Assembly (NCBI GenBank): GCA_905250125.1
Contig: CAJNOL010000890.1
Coordinates: 31,000-94,999 of the forward strand
DNA: 64,000 nt
Reading direction: 5' to 3'
DNA from: Rotaria sordida
Lineage: Eukaryota; Rotifera; Eurotatoria; Philodinida; Philodinidae
Below are positions 49,701 through 61,027 of the stretch, piece by piece (the first letter of the stretch is position 1; each line of letters opens with the position of its first letter). Both the position numbers and the translations under genes were made by a program. Under the pieces are notes generated by a model, which was given only the letters and a program-made list of their open reading frames with translations, was not told the DNA's origin and ran no database searches.

Positions 49701-51646
49701 GGACAAAAATCAAATGAAAGTAAGATTTTTTGGCAAAACTGCCAAAAAATATGACCTTTTTTAGGGACATAATAGAAGACTCCCCTTTTAACTTATGAAC
49801 AGTAAGATAGAATAGAAGACTCCGGGTCTTCTAATGTGTCGGGGGGTTTACTTAATTTCTATTTCACTGAAATCGATTCTTTTTATTTTACCTTTAACAA
49901 AACCATTTTCTTGTTTTATAATAAATTCATTATTTTCAGTAATATTATATTTTTTAAAAAATATAAAAATAAATTTCAATATAATATTTAATGATTTATA
50001 ACCAGGTGTTAATGATGCTAATTGTGTAAAATGTTCACGTTGATCAATAAACATACTATCAACTTCGTCAATAATAACTGTTGAATAAGGTCGATCACCA
50101 CGTACTTCTTTATTTAAATAAAATTCAGTACGAAGTAAATCACCAGCAAATTGTGTTACTGTACCATAAATAATATCAAAATTATAATTTGAATTTTCAG
50201 AAGGATCATGACAATTATGTCCAACAGTAAGATTAAATATTTGATAGAAAGATGCAAATTCTTGAGCATCACGTTGAGCAAGAATTTCTGATGTTGTTAT
50301 AATATCAATATATTTTTTTGATGATTCTAATGCTAAATATACAGCCACTAAAAGAAATAGAATGTATAAAAAACAAAAAAAAAGAATTCTGTGTTTTTCT
50401 TTTTCTCTTACACATTGCTACAATAATTGATTTGCCTTCACCTGTACGTATTTGTGCTAATCGTCCTCGATTTTTATGTTCATTTTCAATGAAAAGAAGA
50501 AGTGATAAAATTTGAATATCTCTTGGTCGTACTTGTTTAAATATATAAACAGCTTGAATAATAATAGCTATTTTATAATATTTATCAATATAATTTTCTT
50601 GAGTTTGAATATCAAATGATGTCATTCGTATTGTTTCTTTTTCATAATATTTCATTACTTTTTTATATTGTTGTTCCAAATTATCAAGATTTATGAATGA
50701 ATTTACTTCACCTAATTCTTGAAGTAATATTTTTAATGATTTACTTTTACCTTGTTCATTAACAATTTTATTTAATTCATTCATCCATCTATTTGAAGAA
50801 TTTTTAGTTATATTATTTATAATACGTTCAATATGTGATTTTATTGAGATTCGATTTACAACTATAGTTTCAATAACAAATAAAGCTTTTTTAATCGATG
50901 AAAGATTATTAAAATTTTCTGAATTAGTAAATATATTTCGAAGTAATTCTACAGATAATTTATCCCATTTAAGTTGATATAATTCTTCAAGATTATTAAG
51001 TAATTTTGTTTGATATTCTTCTAATGATTCTTCACTGAGAAGTCTATGCCATGTACTTGTTGACATAGTTAGTGATGAAGCAAGTGAAAAAAATTGTTCT
51101 GTTAAAGTAGTATCGTTAATTGATGATTGATCCAATATACTACAATATCTAATGAAAAATTAACATGAATATTTCGTTCTTTTTCTTTAGTATGAAATAA
51201 AAAAAAATTTCTTACTCATCATTTTGTGATCCTTGTTCAGATAAATATGAATTCAACATATTAGATGATGTAGGAATTGTTACTGGTGTAAAATCGAATA
51301 AGATCTTGTTTTTATTATTATTATTATTATTATTATCTGATGATACTTCAACTACATTCATAAGACAATCGAACCATAATTCAGCTGGAATATGATCTGA
51401 TTGTATAACTTTAAAAATAGTTTCTATTGGTAGTAATGGTGCAATAATAACTTTATGTGTAATAAGTTCTCGTAAGCATTTTAGATTATTGTTTAATTGT
51501 GCTGGGATTGAATGTTCATATTTACTTGTCCAATCGGCAATAATTTCTACTAAGTGTATCTTTTGTTCATTTGTCCATGACTTTAATGCGCATAATCGTT
51601 CATAGATAATGTTATAATGATTATTTATTGTGTTTGATGTAGACAT
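43767..51646 (-). CDS. Eukaryotic SecA-like ATPase with long N- and C-terminal extensions, six exons
   Basis: Minus-strand exons 51216-51646, 50412-51148, 49892-50347, 46614-47072, 45012-46544 and 43767-44950 join in frame to 1600 codons. Residues 1-370 are a helical extension with a poly-Asn run. The SecA motor follows: Walker A QIRTGEGKSIIVAM (G380-S384), ITTSEILAQRDAQEF, Walker B VIIDEVDSMF (D483-D486), the preprotein-domain signature WSDGIHQF, YGLTGTLGG, then in the second helicase domain ATNLAGRGTDLK (about 770-781) and FGRAGRQGQPGSARL (about 810-824). After the motor come helical TPR-like segments (ALTLYQQAINLDKQDFILHY), two hydrophobic helices near 1165-1205 and an unrecognised 390-residue tail. 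Bacterial SecA is about 900 aa and drives protein export; animals lack a Sec-bacterial route, so the role here is unknown. Horizontal origin is likely. The third intron (47073-49891) is 2.8 kb and holds two transposons. Confidence 0.9.
47181..48031. mobile_element. piggyBac-type non-autonomous element in SecA-like intron 3
   Basis: Terminal inverted repeats CCCTTAACCCCCCA (47181-47194) and TGGGGGGTAAAGGG (48018-48031) are flanked on both sides by TTAA (47177-47180 and 48032-48035), the target site of piggyBac transposases. A subterminal palindrome GGGTCATATATGACCC lies inside the left end. Broken frames inside (for example DRCCFCPVNKVVKEKK near 47790) faintly recall the Cys-rich tail of piggyBac transposases, so it may be an internally decayed copy. 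It is 851 bp and codes for no intact transposase. Confidence 0.8.
48427..49845. mobile_element. TIR element (21-bp perfect ends) in SecA-like intron 3
   Basis: The ends CCCCCGACACATTAGAAG.. (48427-48447) and its exact reverse complement (49825-49845) match 21 of 21 bases. The 1.4 kb inside has only short frames (48586-48780 plus; 49212-49415 minus) without transposase motifs, so it is non-autonomous. ATAGAAGACTCC occurs twice near the right end as subterminal repeats. No clear target duplication is visible in the flanks (ATTAAAG | element | GTTTAC). The superfamily is not recognised. Confidence 0.8.
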
Positions 51647-52724
51647 TTTCGAATTTAAATGTTAGTTTAGTGAATGTGAACTATATTTAAAAAGAATTAT
51701 GAAATAAAAAATAAAAAGAAATTTTATATCTTCATTCCCACCAGTATGAGTCATTTACAAGTTTTTTTTTTAAAAAAACATGCAGTTGTTGCTATGCATT
51801 GTCTATATGATTAATCGATCGACTGAAAATGATTAATGAAAAATGTCTATACTCTCTGAATCATTGTAGAGTTAGTTCGTTCTGTATGTCTTTTTTTCAC
51901 ATCGTTCTCTAAGTGTTGTTTTGTATATCCTTTTACGCAATGCTGGTAAGGTAAATTTTAGCTATGAGCTATGGATGAAGACAAAATAAACATACACGCC
52001 TTCAATCACATGCTATGAATTCTTATTTTTTCTACAAAATAACATTCTGGAAAATGAAAGTTCTACTATGACAATACTTTTTTGATAATAGAATGCAATT
52101 ATAAACTTTTGTTTTTGACTTGTAACAAAATGCAAGATGTTTTGATGTAAAAACAAAAAATATAATTTTACAAAAAATGTACCCCTCAATACTATCTAAC
52201 AACATTGTTTTCTTTATAAAAAAAAAAGTCTTTTACAAGAAATTAATAAATCTATATTCTTACTTAGCTTCCCGAATTTGCCCTAAGGATAGAAAAAGAA
52301 ACAAAAAAAAAGTTTGTTTTAATTTTGTGTTTTATATAGTTCAATTCCTTGAAAATTCCCAAATATGATGTTTACAAAGGCCCTAGATAGTTATAAATCT
52401 GACGATTTTATTAAGATAAGACGCTTGTTTCTATCTCTTGTTATAAAAAAGAAACGCGATGTACGTATTTACAAGAATATTCACAAATATGCACTATGAA
52501 GCATGTTAAAATTATCTATATTGAACAAAGTATTATTAGTTCTAAATCTAAATAAACAATATTGTCCTATTCAATTTTGGATAGTGAATCAGAAGAAAAA
52601 TTTCTTAATGAAATTCGAAAGAAAAAAATATGTTCGTAATTATAAATGCTACGTATTTAATCATCGACTTTTTTCGTTCTCTTCTTTAGTGACACCCTAA
52701 ACAAATCGAAGTAAAAGCTATAGC
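51647..52724. other. Upstream region of the SecA-like gene
   Basis: Presumed promoter and intergenic sequence for the minus-strand SecA-like gene. AT-rich; frames at 52177-52700 lack motifs. Nothing else is seen. Confidence 0.5.
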
Positions 52725-53054
52725 CCCAGGTCCAGTGTTACGGACTCTGTATACGGTCGTAAACGATCGTATACGGTCGTAAACGATCGTATACGGTGTC
52801 GTATACGACCGTTTACATGCCATATACGCTCCGTATACGATCGTATGTGGCCGTAATACATGTGATCGTATTACGATCGTATATCTCCGTGGTCGTATAC
52901 GGAGAAATACGAAGCAATATGGAGATCGTATACGGAGCGTTTATGGTCGTAAACGACCGTATTATCTCCGTATGCGATCGTAAACGATCGCATTTTGTCG
53001 TCTATATAGAATGATTTCAGCACATAACATTGATCGGTGCTATATTCACTGAGA

Positions 53055-53420
53055 CATACACCTAACTATCTACCTATCTATCTGCCTACCTACCTATCTA
53101 TCTATCTAACTATCTACCTACCTACCTACCTATATATCTATCTATCTATCTAACTATCTACCTACCTACCTACCTATATATCTATCTATCTATCTAACTA
53201 TCTATCTACCTATATANNNNNNNNNNCTACCTACCTATCTATCTATCTATCTAACTATCTACCTACCTATCTACCTACCTACCTATCTATGTATCTATCT
53301 ATCTAACTACCTATCTATCTATCTAACTACCTACCTACGTATCTATCTAACTATCTACCTGCCTATCTATCTATCTAGCTATTTATCTACGTGTCTACCT
53401 ACCTATCTATCGATCTATTT
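53055..53420. repeat. CTAT/CTAC tetranucleotide microsatellite with 10-N gap
   Basis: A run of mixed CTAT and CTAC units with occasional CTAA and CTGC units. The assembly has 10 Ns at 53217-53226, so the true length is unknown. It lies inside the CGTATACG element. Confidence 0.9.
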
Positions 53421-53599
53421 AAATATTATTAAGAATATAAGTCCATTGATAATTTTACTGAGAGATGTCATGGTCTCATTTTAATAATTCCTTCGAATTA
53501 GAACTTGATCAGTTCATAAATTTTTTGTTGATCTTCATGAGATGCCTAATTCGACTTATAATATAAATGCACCTTCAGAAGTTTTTTATCATTTTGAAA

Positions 53600-54180
53600 A
53601 TAAGTAATAAAATAGTCTATAAATCTGTTGACTTATATTGCTTCTTATAAAAGTAATAAATAACGATGGCTTTACTGTAAATTTATACAAAAAAAATATC
53701 GTTTTTTCTTCATTTATCATTGATTATAAATCTAATAAATGATAATGCAAAAAAAAAAATAAATATTTTGTATAAACTTACAGTAGTCTTCATTTATATA
53801 TATTTTTTTCTTCATTTATTATTGATTACAAAAGTAATAAATGATAAACACTTTACTGTAAATTTATACAAAGTATTTATATTTTTTTCCTTTATTACTG
53901 ATTATAAATCTAATAAATGACGAAGACTTTGCTGTTGGTTTATGCAAAGTATTTATATATATATTTTTCTTCATTTATCATTGATTATGAAAGTCATAAA
54001 TGAACACTTTACTATAAATTGATACAAACTACTAATAGTTTTTTTTACTTATCATTTATTAGATTTATAATCAATGTTGAATGGAGCAAAAAAATATAAA
54101 TATTTTGTATAAACTTACAGTTAAGTCTTCATTTATCACTTTTATAATAAATGATAAATGGAGAAAAAAAATTATTCTTG
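53600..54180. repeat. AT-rich tandem minisatellite (unit roughly 100 bp)
   Basis: Five or so degenerate copies, some inverted, of a unit containing CATTTATCATTGATTATAAA, TCTAATAAATGATAA and ACTTTACTGTAAATTTATAC. Copies are 75-90% alike by eye. Located inside the CGTATACG element. Confidence 0.75.
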
Positions 54181-54941
54181 GTGAGTTTGAGTGCTGTTGA
54201 TGTTTTTTCAGTCCATTTATATTATAAGTCGAATTAGGCAGGTACTCTTGATCCTACGATGATTGTAGTAGATCAATACATCATCAGTCATCATCCATCT
54301 TTGATATACATCATTTACTCATTAAATCCGAGCAAAAACTAGACGCTCCACTATATACAACATTCAAAAATGTAGCCCAGCCATTTAAATTTCAAGGAAA
54401 GCTTTGAAATATTCCAGAACAGTCTAAGCCGTGTTTGTTAACGCCGTTCAACACCTTTTCCGTCGCTAAGGGTTTGTGTAAAAAGAGTCTGATACTTGTT
54501 ATATGTTCGTTATTATGGCAGCATTTGTCCCCAGTGATCTTTAACCTTTGACCGTGGATGCTAAGATCTGTAATGGGACAGGAAAGAGAAGTCGAAAAAC
54601 CTCGCATTTAAACTTATACTCACTATTTTTCTTCGAAAAATATATGTGAGTTGCACAACATGTGCTGCTCATTAAATTGTACGGTTATGGTACCGATACG
54701 ACCATGCACGGTGACATACGACCGTATACGGCAGTCGTATAGCTCCGTATACGGAGCCCAGATGCTTACCTTTTAATTCCTCCGTATTTTTGTACGATTT
54801 CCGTATACGGAGTCCGTTTCTCATCGTACCGCTCCGTATACGCGCATCGCATACGGAAGCTGTGCACGACCTCCGTATATCTCCGTTTTTTTTCGTAAAC
54901 GACCGTTTACGAGCGTGCATGTTCGACCTGGGTATATAATA

Positions 54942-55922
54942 ACGGGTGGTCCATAAATAATTATACTGTTAGTATTTTCGAAATTTCTACTCTATTATCG
55001 CTTTGTCTAAAACACATTTTTTTATCAAAAGATAGTGCTTGAAATTCTCTACAAAACCATATATAACTAGTTCCTAAAACTGTTTTAGATATATTTGAAA
55101 AAAGATGAAAGATAAAGACATACAAAAAGCTGAAAAAAATAACGGTATGGACATACTGAAAGGTCGCGCTTTGCATATAATGTTTTCATTACTTCACTCT
55201 ATTAAAAAACAAAATATACCAAAAGGTGCAGCGTGAAAAGCTCTACAATTTGCACAAGACCACTTATTTTATAGTTGCACTTTTTGTTTTCAAGATGGGC
55301 AAAGTTTTGACTATCACATTTCGACCGCGCAAAAATAATATTGTTTTTTTGGTACAAGATGAAGTCATTTTTTCTTATTTCATCTTCTTATTACTTGATA
55401 TGTTTTCTTAAAAACAAAATATACCAAAAGATGCAGCGCGAAAAGCTCTACAATTTACAAGGAACAAATTATAAAAAGAGGAAATAAAAAAACGAAGTCA
55501 TCTTGTACCAAAAAACAATATCATTTTCGCACGGTCGAAATTTGATCGCTCAAAACTTTGTCCGTTTTGAAAACAAAACGTGCAACTATAAAATAGGTGA
55601 CCTTATGTAAATTGTAGAACTTTTCACGCTGCACCTTTTGGTATATTTTGTTTTTCTAATAGGACAAAGTAAGTGATGAAAAAATGGGATGCAAAGTGTG
55701 GCCATTCATTATGTTCATCCCGTTATTTTTTCCAGCTTTTTGTATATCTTTATTTTTCATCTTTTTTCAAATATATCTAGAACAGTTTTAGGATCTAGTT
55801 ATATATAGCTTTGTAGAGAATTTCAAGCGCTATCTTTTGATAAAAAAAGTGTTTTAGTCAAAGCGATAATAGAGTAGAAATTTCGAAAATACTGACAGTA
55901 TAATTATTTATGGGCCACCCGT
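54942..55922. mobile_element. Nearly full-length palindromic Tc1/mariner-like MITE, TA target site
   Basis: The ends ACGGGTGGTCCATAAATAAT and ATTATTTATGGGCCACCCGT are inverted and flanked by TA on both sides (54940-54941 and 55923-55924), the target of Tc1/mariner transposases. The arms are much longer than the terminal repeats: similarity extends almost to the centre (about 450 bp per arm, above 85% by eye; shared TTTCTACTCTATTATCGCTT, ACCAAAAGGTGCAGCGTGAA, GATGAAGTCATTTTTTC). An asymmetric 70-bp duplication sits near the centre (55405-55480). It has no open transposase frame. It was inserted only 9 bp from the end of the CGTATACG element. Confidence 0.85.
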
Positions 55923-56089
55923 TATATTCATGATCAGCAGATCGAGCTCTCAACTATATGATTACATGAACACAATCTGTAAGAATTTCACCGTCTTTTT
56001 TTTTGTTTTATTGAAAATAAAAGATCATCATTCTTAAGTATTTTATGATTTATCAAAATATGCATTACAAAAAAAAAATATTATTTAAA

Positions 56090-58730
56090 AAAATTGTTAT
56101 ACAAGTACTTCTTGTTGTTGTTGTAATTCTTCTCTGTGTACTTTGAGCATAGCTTCACGATGTACAGTTTCAAAATCGACTTGATCAACAAGAAATTTAG
56201 TTATATGATCAACAGCAGATTGAATTGTTTCTTGTACTTGTGATAATTATAGATGATTTTGATGACTTTCTCGATTTAGATGATCAAGCCGTTGTTCAAC
56301 ATATGCATCTTTTATTTGTACAAAAACAATAAATATTAGAAAAAAAAACAATTGTGAGACTATCCAATTTCCATATGTTTGTCTACTTCTTCCAACATAT
56401 GAAATGAATGATATTTGAATTGATTATAATCTCTTCTACAGACAAAACTATACATGTACCCGAAGACTAATTATATACTATACTTTTTTTATTAGTATCC
56501 AAATATAATTTCATATTTACTCTTAATCTCAAAATAAAAATTCAATGCATCATGAAGTCGTGTTTGTAATTCAATTAATTATCTTGTATCTTTAATTCGA
56601 GCAACAGCATCAAGTCTTTGTTCTAAATTTACCTATTAAACGTGTTTTTATTTGATAATAAGTATATAATGTTCTTCGATAAGTACTCACTAATTGTGTA
56701 TTAAGTAGAAGAGCTTTTTCAATAGATATCTAAATTTATAATAAATACTTATGTTTTGCTTTGTTTTTTAGGATTTACTTTTTTATCAGATAAATAATCT
56801 AAACATTCTTGAAATAATTGTTTATTTAATGAATCAGTATTTGATTGTCGTTGTAAACATTCCTGTAAAACTCGTACAACTTCTTATTCATCAGCAGCAT
56901 GAACTAGATCAAAGTTATAAGTTTCACGAGCTAATTCTGCTCTAGAATAATCAAAAATTTTATTTTGGTTTTCTTTAAATGAATAATATTTTTTGCTAGA
57001 ATAACATACTCAGCTGTTTGAATTTCATCACAAATTTTAACTGTTAATGTTTCCATCATAGCACGAGATTCATCCATTTTAACTATGTGTTTTTTCATAT
57101 AATTTGTTTGAGTGTTGTGTCAAGATCTTTTGCTGTAGTCTATTGAACATAAAAATAAATTTGATAATCATTATGAAATTTAAAGAAAAGAAATATATAA
57201 TGAGTACTGGGATTAAAGAAAACACACTTGATCATAATTAGAAAAAGGTATATAATATTTATAAGAGAACAAAGTAATCGACACAAGTATCAATTAAACG
57301 TTCTCAGACAATGCCAATATTTTTAAGAATATATTTTCCTGATATTATGTATTTATTTTGGAAATAGCGAAGTGACATTTGTCTTAAGTAATTTTTTTCT
57401 GCTATTTTCCAACGAATAAATATACGGTGTAAATGTAAATGTTGACATATTAACAGTGAGTCAAAATATAAACTCCACTATGGTATTAATTATGCTAACA
57501 TCTGCATTCGTTGCAATGTGGAGGAGTGCTCGACTCGAGTCGGATTGAATCACTAACAGTTGACCGATTTTGAAGTTTTAATAAGATAAACGACAATTTC
57601 AGAGGAAATATAATAATTTTCTTGTTTCGAATATTGAAAGAGTTTATAGAGATACATTGAAAAGATTGTTAACCTGTGAAAAAGACTCGTTTTTCCTGAT
57701 AAGAAAAAATATTTTCAATCTCGGTTAATGAAAAATTGAGTCATGTTGGACACTGATCTGGAGATACCAGCTGTATCAACATAAGTCGTTTTTGTTGAAG
57801 CTTATTATAATATATCAGTGAACAATGAGCTGAAACTGTACATCTCTATCAAACTTACCAAACTAAGTAATCAATTTATTTGAAGCCAATAAACATTTTT
57901 ACTCGGAATATAAACTTCATTTTACATCAGTATATACCAACTCGAACTTCAAATTTTATCTCATTGGTTTGTTAACACAGAAATGAAACTGGGACAAATG
58001 CATAGCATAGGATCATATCAAGATTTTGGAAATTCAAATTCATATAAAACGAACTGAATAATCAATATCATGTCAGTTAATCGATAAAGAACTATCATAT
58101 ATCTAATCAGAAATTTGTTAAGTTGAGTTGTATGACATTTTTAAGTCTTGTCAATCAAAGAGATAAATATAAGAATTATATCTGAAGTTCTTATAATTAA
58201 ATTTAATATTTTGATATGAATGTTAATGTTCACATAAAAATAGAGAATATCTACATTAAAATATTATTTCATTTATATGATCTTACTGATGCTTGTTCAT
58301 GTTGATTACTAATATTTGTTTTTTCTTGTACTAATTTATCTTTATCTTTGACATAATTTTCATCGATTTCTAATAAATTATGTTTAATTGATCCTAAACT
58401 TTCTTTTGTTTTAATATCATTTGTTTCTAAATTTGTTACATTATTTGTTAATGTATCAACTTTAATTTGTAATTCTGTAGCTATACGTTCAGTCTAAAAA
58501 ATAATTTCAATTGAATAATATTCTGTTTCATTTCTTTCTTATTCAACTAACTTCTGCAGCTCAAATAGCTTCTGCTTCATTCAATGCATCGAGTTCACAT
58601 TGATCATTATGTAAATGTTTATCAAGCATAGCAATTATTGTAGATTCTTTATGAATTTGTCTTCGTAATTATTCCATTGTTGATCAAATCGTGCTAACGC
58701 TTTTTTGTCACGATCGATTTGACTATAATA
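56090..58730 (-). pseudogene. Multi-exon coiled-coil protein gene with several in-frame stops
   Basis: On the minus strand a series of coding-like exons separated by short GT-AG introns can be read from about 58725 down to 56116. They encode charged helical sequence (KVDTLTNNVTNLETNDIKTK, SIKHNLLEIDENYVKDKDKL, VDQVDFETVHREAMLKVH). Stops interrupt otherwise colinear frames at 58669-58671 (TAA), 58561-58563 (TGA), 56884-56886 (TAA), 56579-56581 (TAA) and 56247-56249 (TAA). Frameshifts are apparent near 58680 and 57095. One exon (about 58287-58494) is intact. The composition suggests a cytoskeletal or axonemal coiled-coil protein; I do not recognise the family. Between 57150 and 58260 no exon is evident. 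It is bounded upstream by a TGTGGG fold-back. Confidence 0.6.
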
Positions 58731-58788
58731 ATTAATATTTTATTATAGTTTCTCTTACACAATAATCAAATTTCTAGATCTTCTATTA

Positions 58789-58853
58789 AGGGTGTGGGTG
58801 TTGGTGTGTTACGAGTCTCGACGAAGAGAACATCCACACCCACACTCACACCC
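58789..58853. repeat. TGTGGG fold-back element 14
   Basis: Left arm AGGGTGTGGGTGTTGGTGTG (from 58789) and right arm CATCCACACCCACACTCACACC plus CTC (58831-58855). One of the best preserved copies, with ends AAGGGTGTGGGTG/CACACCCTC. Confidence 0.8.
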
Positions 58854-61027
58854 TCGGAGACAGCACGACTTAAGATGTAAAGAAAGAAAGAGAAATATGA
58901 TTATATGTCATACTCAAGGTGATTTGAGGAGATCCGATATCATGGCAAATTCAAAACATGACACTTCAAATATTCCAAAGGTAAATATTGGAAAAATTCA
59001 ATATTTACCGGTATGAGATAGCAGAATCAACAGTATCTATTCCTTCCTCTTTTTACCCTCTGTATATTTTTTCTCACTCATTCCTGCTTCTTATGAATAG
59101 ACGTGAAGAATTTGTTATAAAATCATTATTTTCTTCGAAAACAGAATTTATCACAAAATTTAAAACCTTATCGTATGTAGTCGAACGTCAATGTAGTGCA
59201 TCTTTGATAAAATACAGTTGGTATTACCTCAGTTCTGATCTGTGCATGAATGACCATAATGCCTATAGCAAGAGTAACGTTGCCTCCTTGTATAATATGT
59301 CTACGTCTTAAGTTCATGAGCCATTAACTAACAGCCTCAACTATACATCATGGCTGCAATTCAGATTCACTGGCCTTCATAGTCACTGTTACAGTGAAGT
59401 TCTCTAGAAATCTTTTTCGAAAAGTATTTGTCAGCTTTCAAATGTATTGAAAATAGCTTCCCCATCAAGAACATTGAAAGTATTATTTCTTTTTTTGCTT
59501 TAATTGACTTCAGTATAAAAAGCAACACAGAAAAGAAAGCTTATACAAGTGCTTGCAACTTCAACTCTATATAGAAACGATGGAAACTTAATGAATCTCG
59601 TCAGAAAAACTCATAGTGCACTTTGTTTTTCAAGCAAATTACTCGTGTAGTCTAATTAGAAAGAATTCTTAATACATGTCCATATTTAGTTGTAGCATAA
59701 AAGACATTAGTGAGGATCAAAATCTCACAATAGAAAAGCTTCTTTTCAGTTATGTTTTCAAAGGATGTGGGTAGGCATGAATATCGGTCTCCTGTTCATT
59801 CAGACCCAAACCCATACCCACACCGAAAATTTTGATGAATAGTTGCGGAAAACTTCGAATTGATGGTAATAACAGTCATGCTTTCTTGAATTCTATCTTA
59901 TTAAATTACTTTCACAAATACCTCATGGATAAAGCGGAAATGAATCTATGGTTTTATTCACACATTGCTAGACAGAATAGACTTCTGGAGCCATATTTAT
60001 TTTCAACTATTATGTAGGAAAGTATAAAAATGTAAAAAAATCTATCCAAAATAAAATTATCTAAACAAAAGAAATAGACTACTTCTCATATTTCAAACAA
60101 AAGAGAGAATCGTAAAAAGTGGGATTATCATGACATTCATAAAACAATGTATGGAATTCTGTGAGCCTAATATAAAAGCTAGAATCCATAGGCTTTGTTA
60201 TATAGGAGAGATTGTTTGATTTTGATCAAACTCCAAATTGAACAAAACATTTGTATAGATGGATTTGTAGAGCAACTCAAATTCTACAGAATAAAACATA
60301 GTGTGACTCTAATTAAGATTATGTTCAATTACGACCACCTCTATAGTCTACACTCAAGATTCTAAGTACATGTCCAGAAAACATGTGTTGCAGGTTATAT
60401 TATTTTTTCTTTTTTTTTGGATTGAAGCTATTTACATAAAAAATTCTATTTATATTGAATACAACTTGAAACTTTCCTTCATCAAATAAAGAAACAAACT
60501 TCAATTTTAATTAACAAAGGACGAAATTTTTCAGATTTTAATTGCATTCGGATATTTAGAACATCCTGTAGTTGAAGTTATATATGTTCGAAACCTAAAT
60601 ATTTCATCTGTTTAGATTGATTTAATGCATACATATATTGACAAATATTCAATATAAATAAAATTCTTGTGTACGATCACTGAATGATTGTTATTATAAG
60701 ATCATAAATAATTAATGTCAAAATATCATTATCATCACAAATAAGATTTCTTTCTCAAGAATAATTAATTTATCTCGTGAAATTGTCAAGATGTTAAACT
60801 TTCTTCTCTTTCTGTAACTAGAAGTAAAACTAAATTAATTTTCTTCTTATCGTATATAATAGTATCTTTCTAATGAAATATGTAGGAAGTTCTTTTTAAT
60901 AGATGTGAACATCATTTATTTTGTCTGATTTTATTTCAATTTTCAAAATCATGTTTTTATTTGCATTTTTTTTATTTGTATTTGTAGAAAGAAAACTAAG
61001 TCAGAAAAGGAAAATTTGAAAGAAATA
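58854..61027. other. Intergenic region, one TGTGGG fold-back
   Basis: Frames at 58792-59311 and 59832-60017 are not supported by motifs; the first overlaps the fold-back. A second fold-back lies at 59761-59824. The rest is AT-rich. Confidence 0.45.
59761..59824. repeat. TGTGGG fold-back element 15
   Basis: Left arm AAGGATGTGGGTAGGCATG (59761-59779) and right arm CAAACCCATACCCACACC (59807-59824) are reverse complementary with a few mismatches. Confidence 0.7.

Larger units (their letters stand above)
52725..54932. mobile_element. Large element with CGTATACG-rich subterminal repeats and CCCAGGTC ends
   Basis: The ends CCCAGGTC (52725-52732) and GACCTGGG (54925-54932) are inverted. Inside each end is a block of 230-270 bp (52740-53005 and 54685-54915) packed with self-complementary CpG-rich motifs: CGTATACGG, CGTAAACGATCG, CTCCGTATACG. 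The middle holds a CTAT/CTAC microsatellite, a tandem repeat and another inverted repeat (53553-53575 versus 54217-54237, AATTCGACTTATAATATAAA). Dense subterminal repeats near short TIRs are typical of some cut-and-paste DNA transposons, where they bind transposase. No transposase gene remains. TATA near both ends could be the target duplication, but this is not certain. Confidence 0.65.

Noticed and set aside
49848-49891. SecA-like exon 3 extending to 49848 (RIDFSEIEIK ending)
   Set aside because: That end gives a phase that creates a stop in the next exon. The donor at 49891/49892 gives a matching phase and a better protein join (NGFVK to VDAVHF).
52740-53005. CRISPR-like or satellite array from repeated CGTATACG motifs
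   Set aside because: Motifs are irregularly spaced, overlapping and in both orientations, without uniform repeats and spacers, and the window is eukaryotic. A transposon end block is a better reading.
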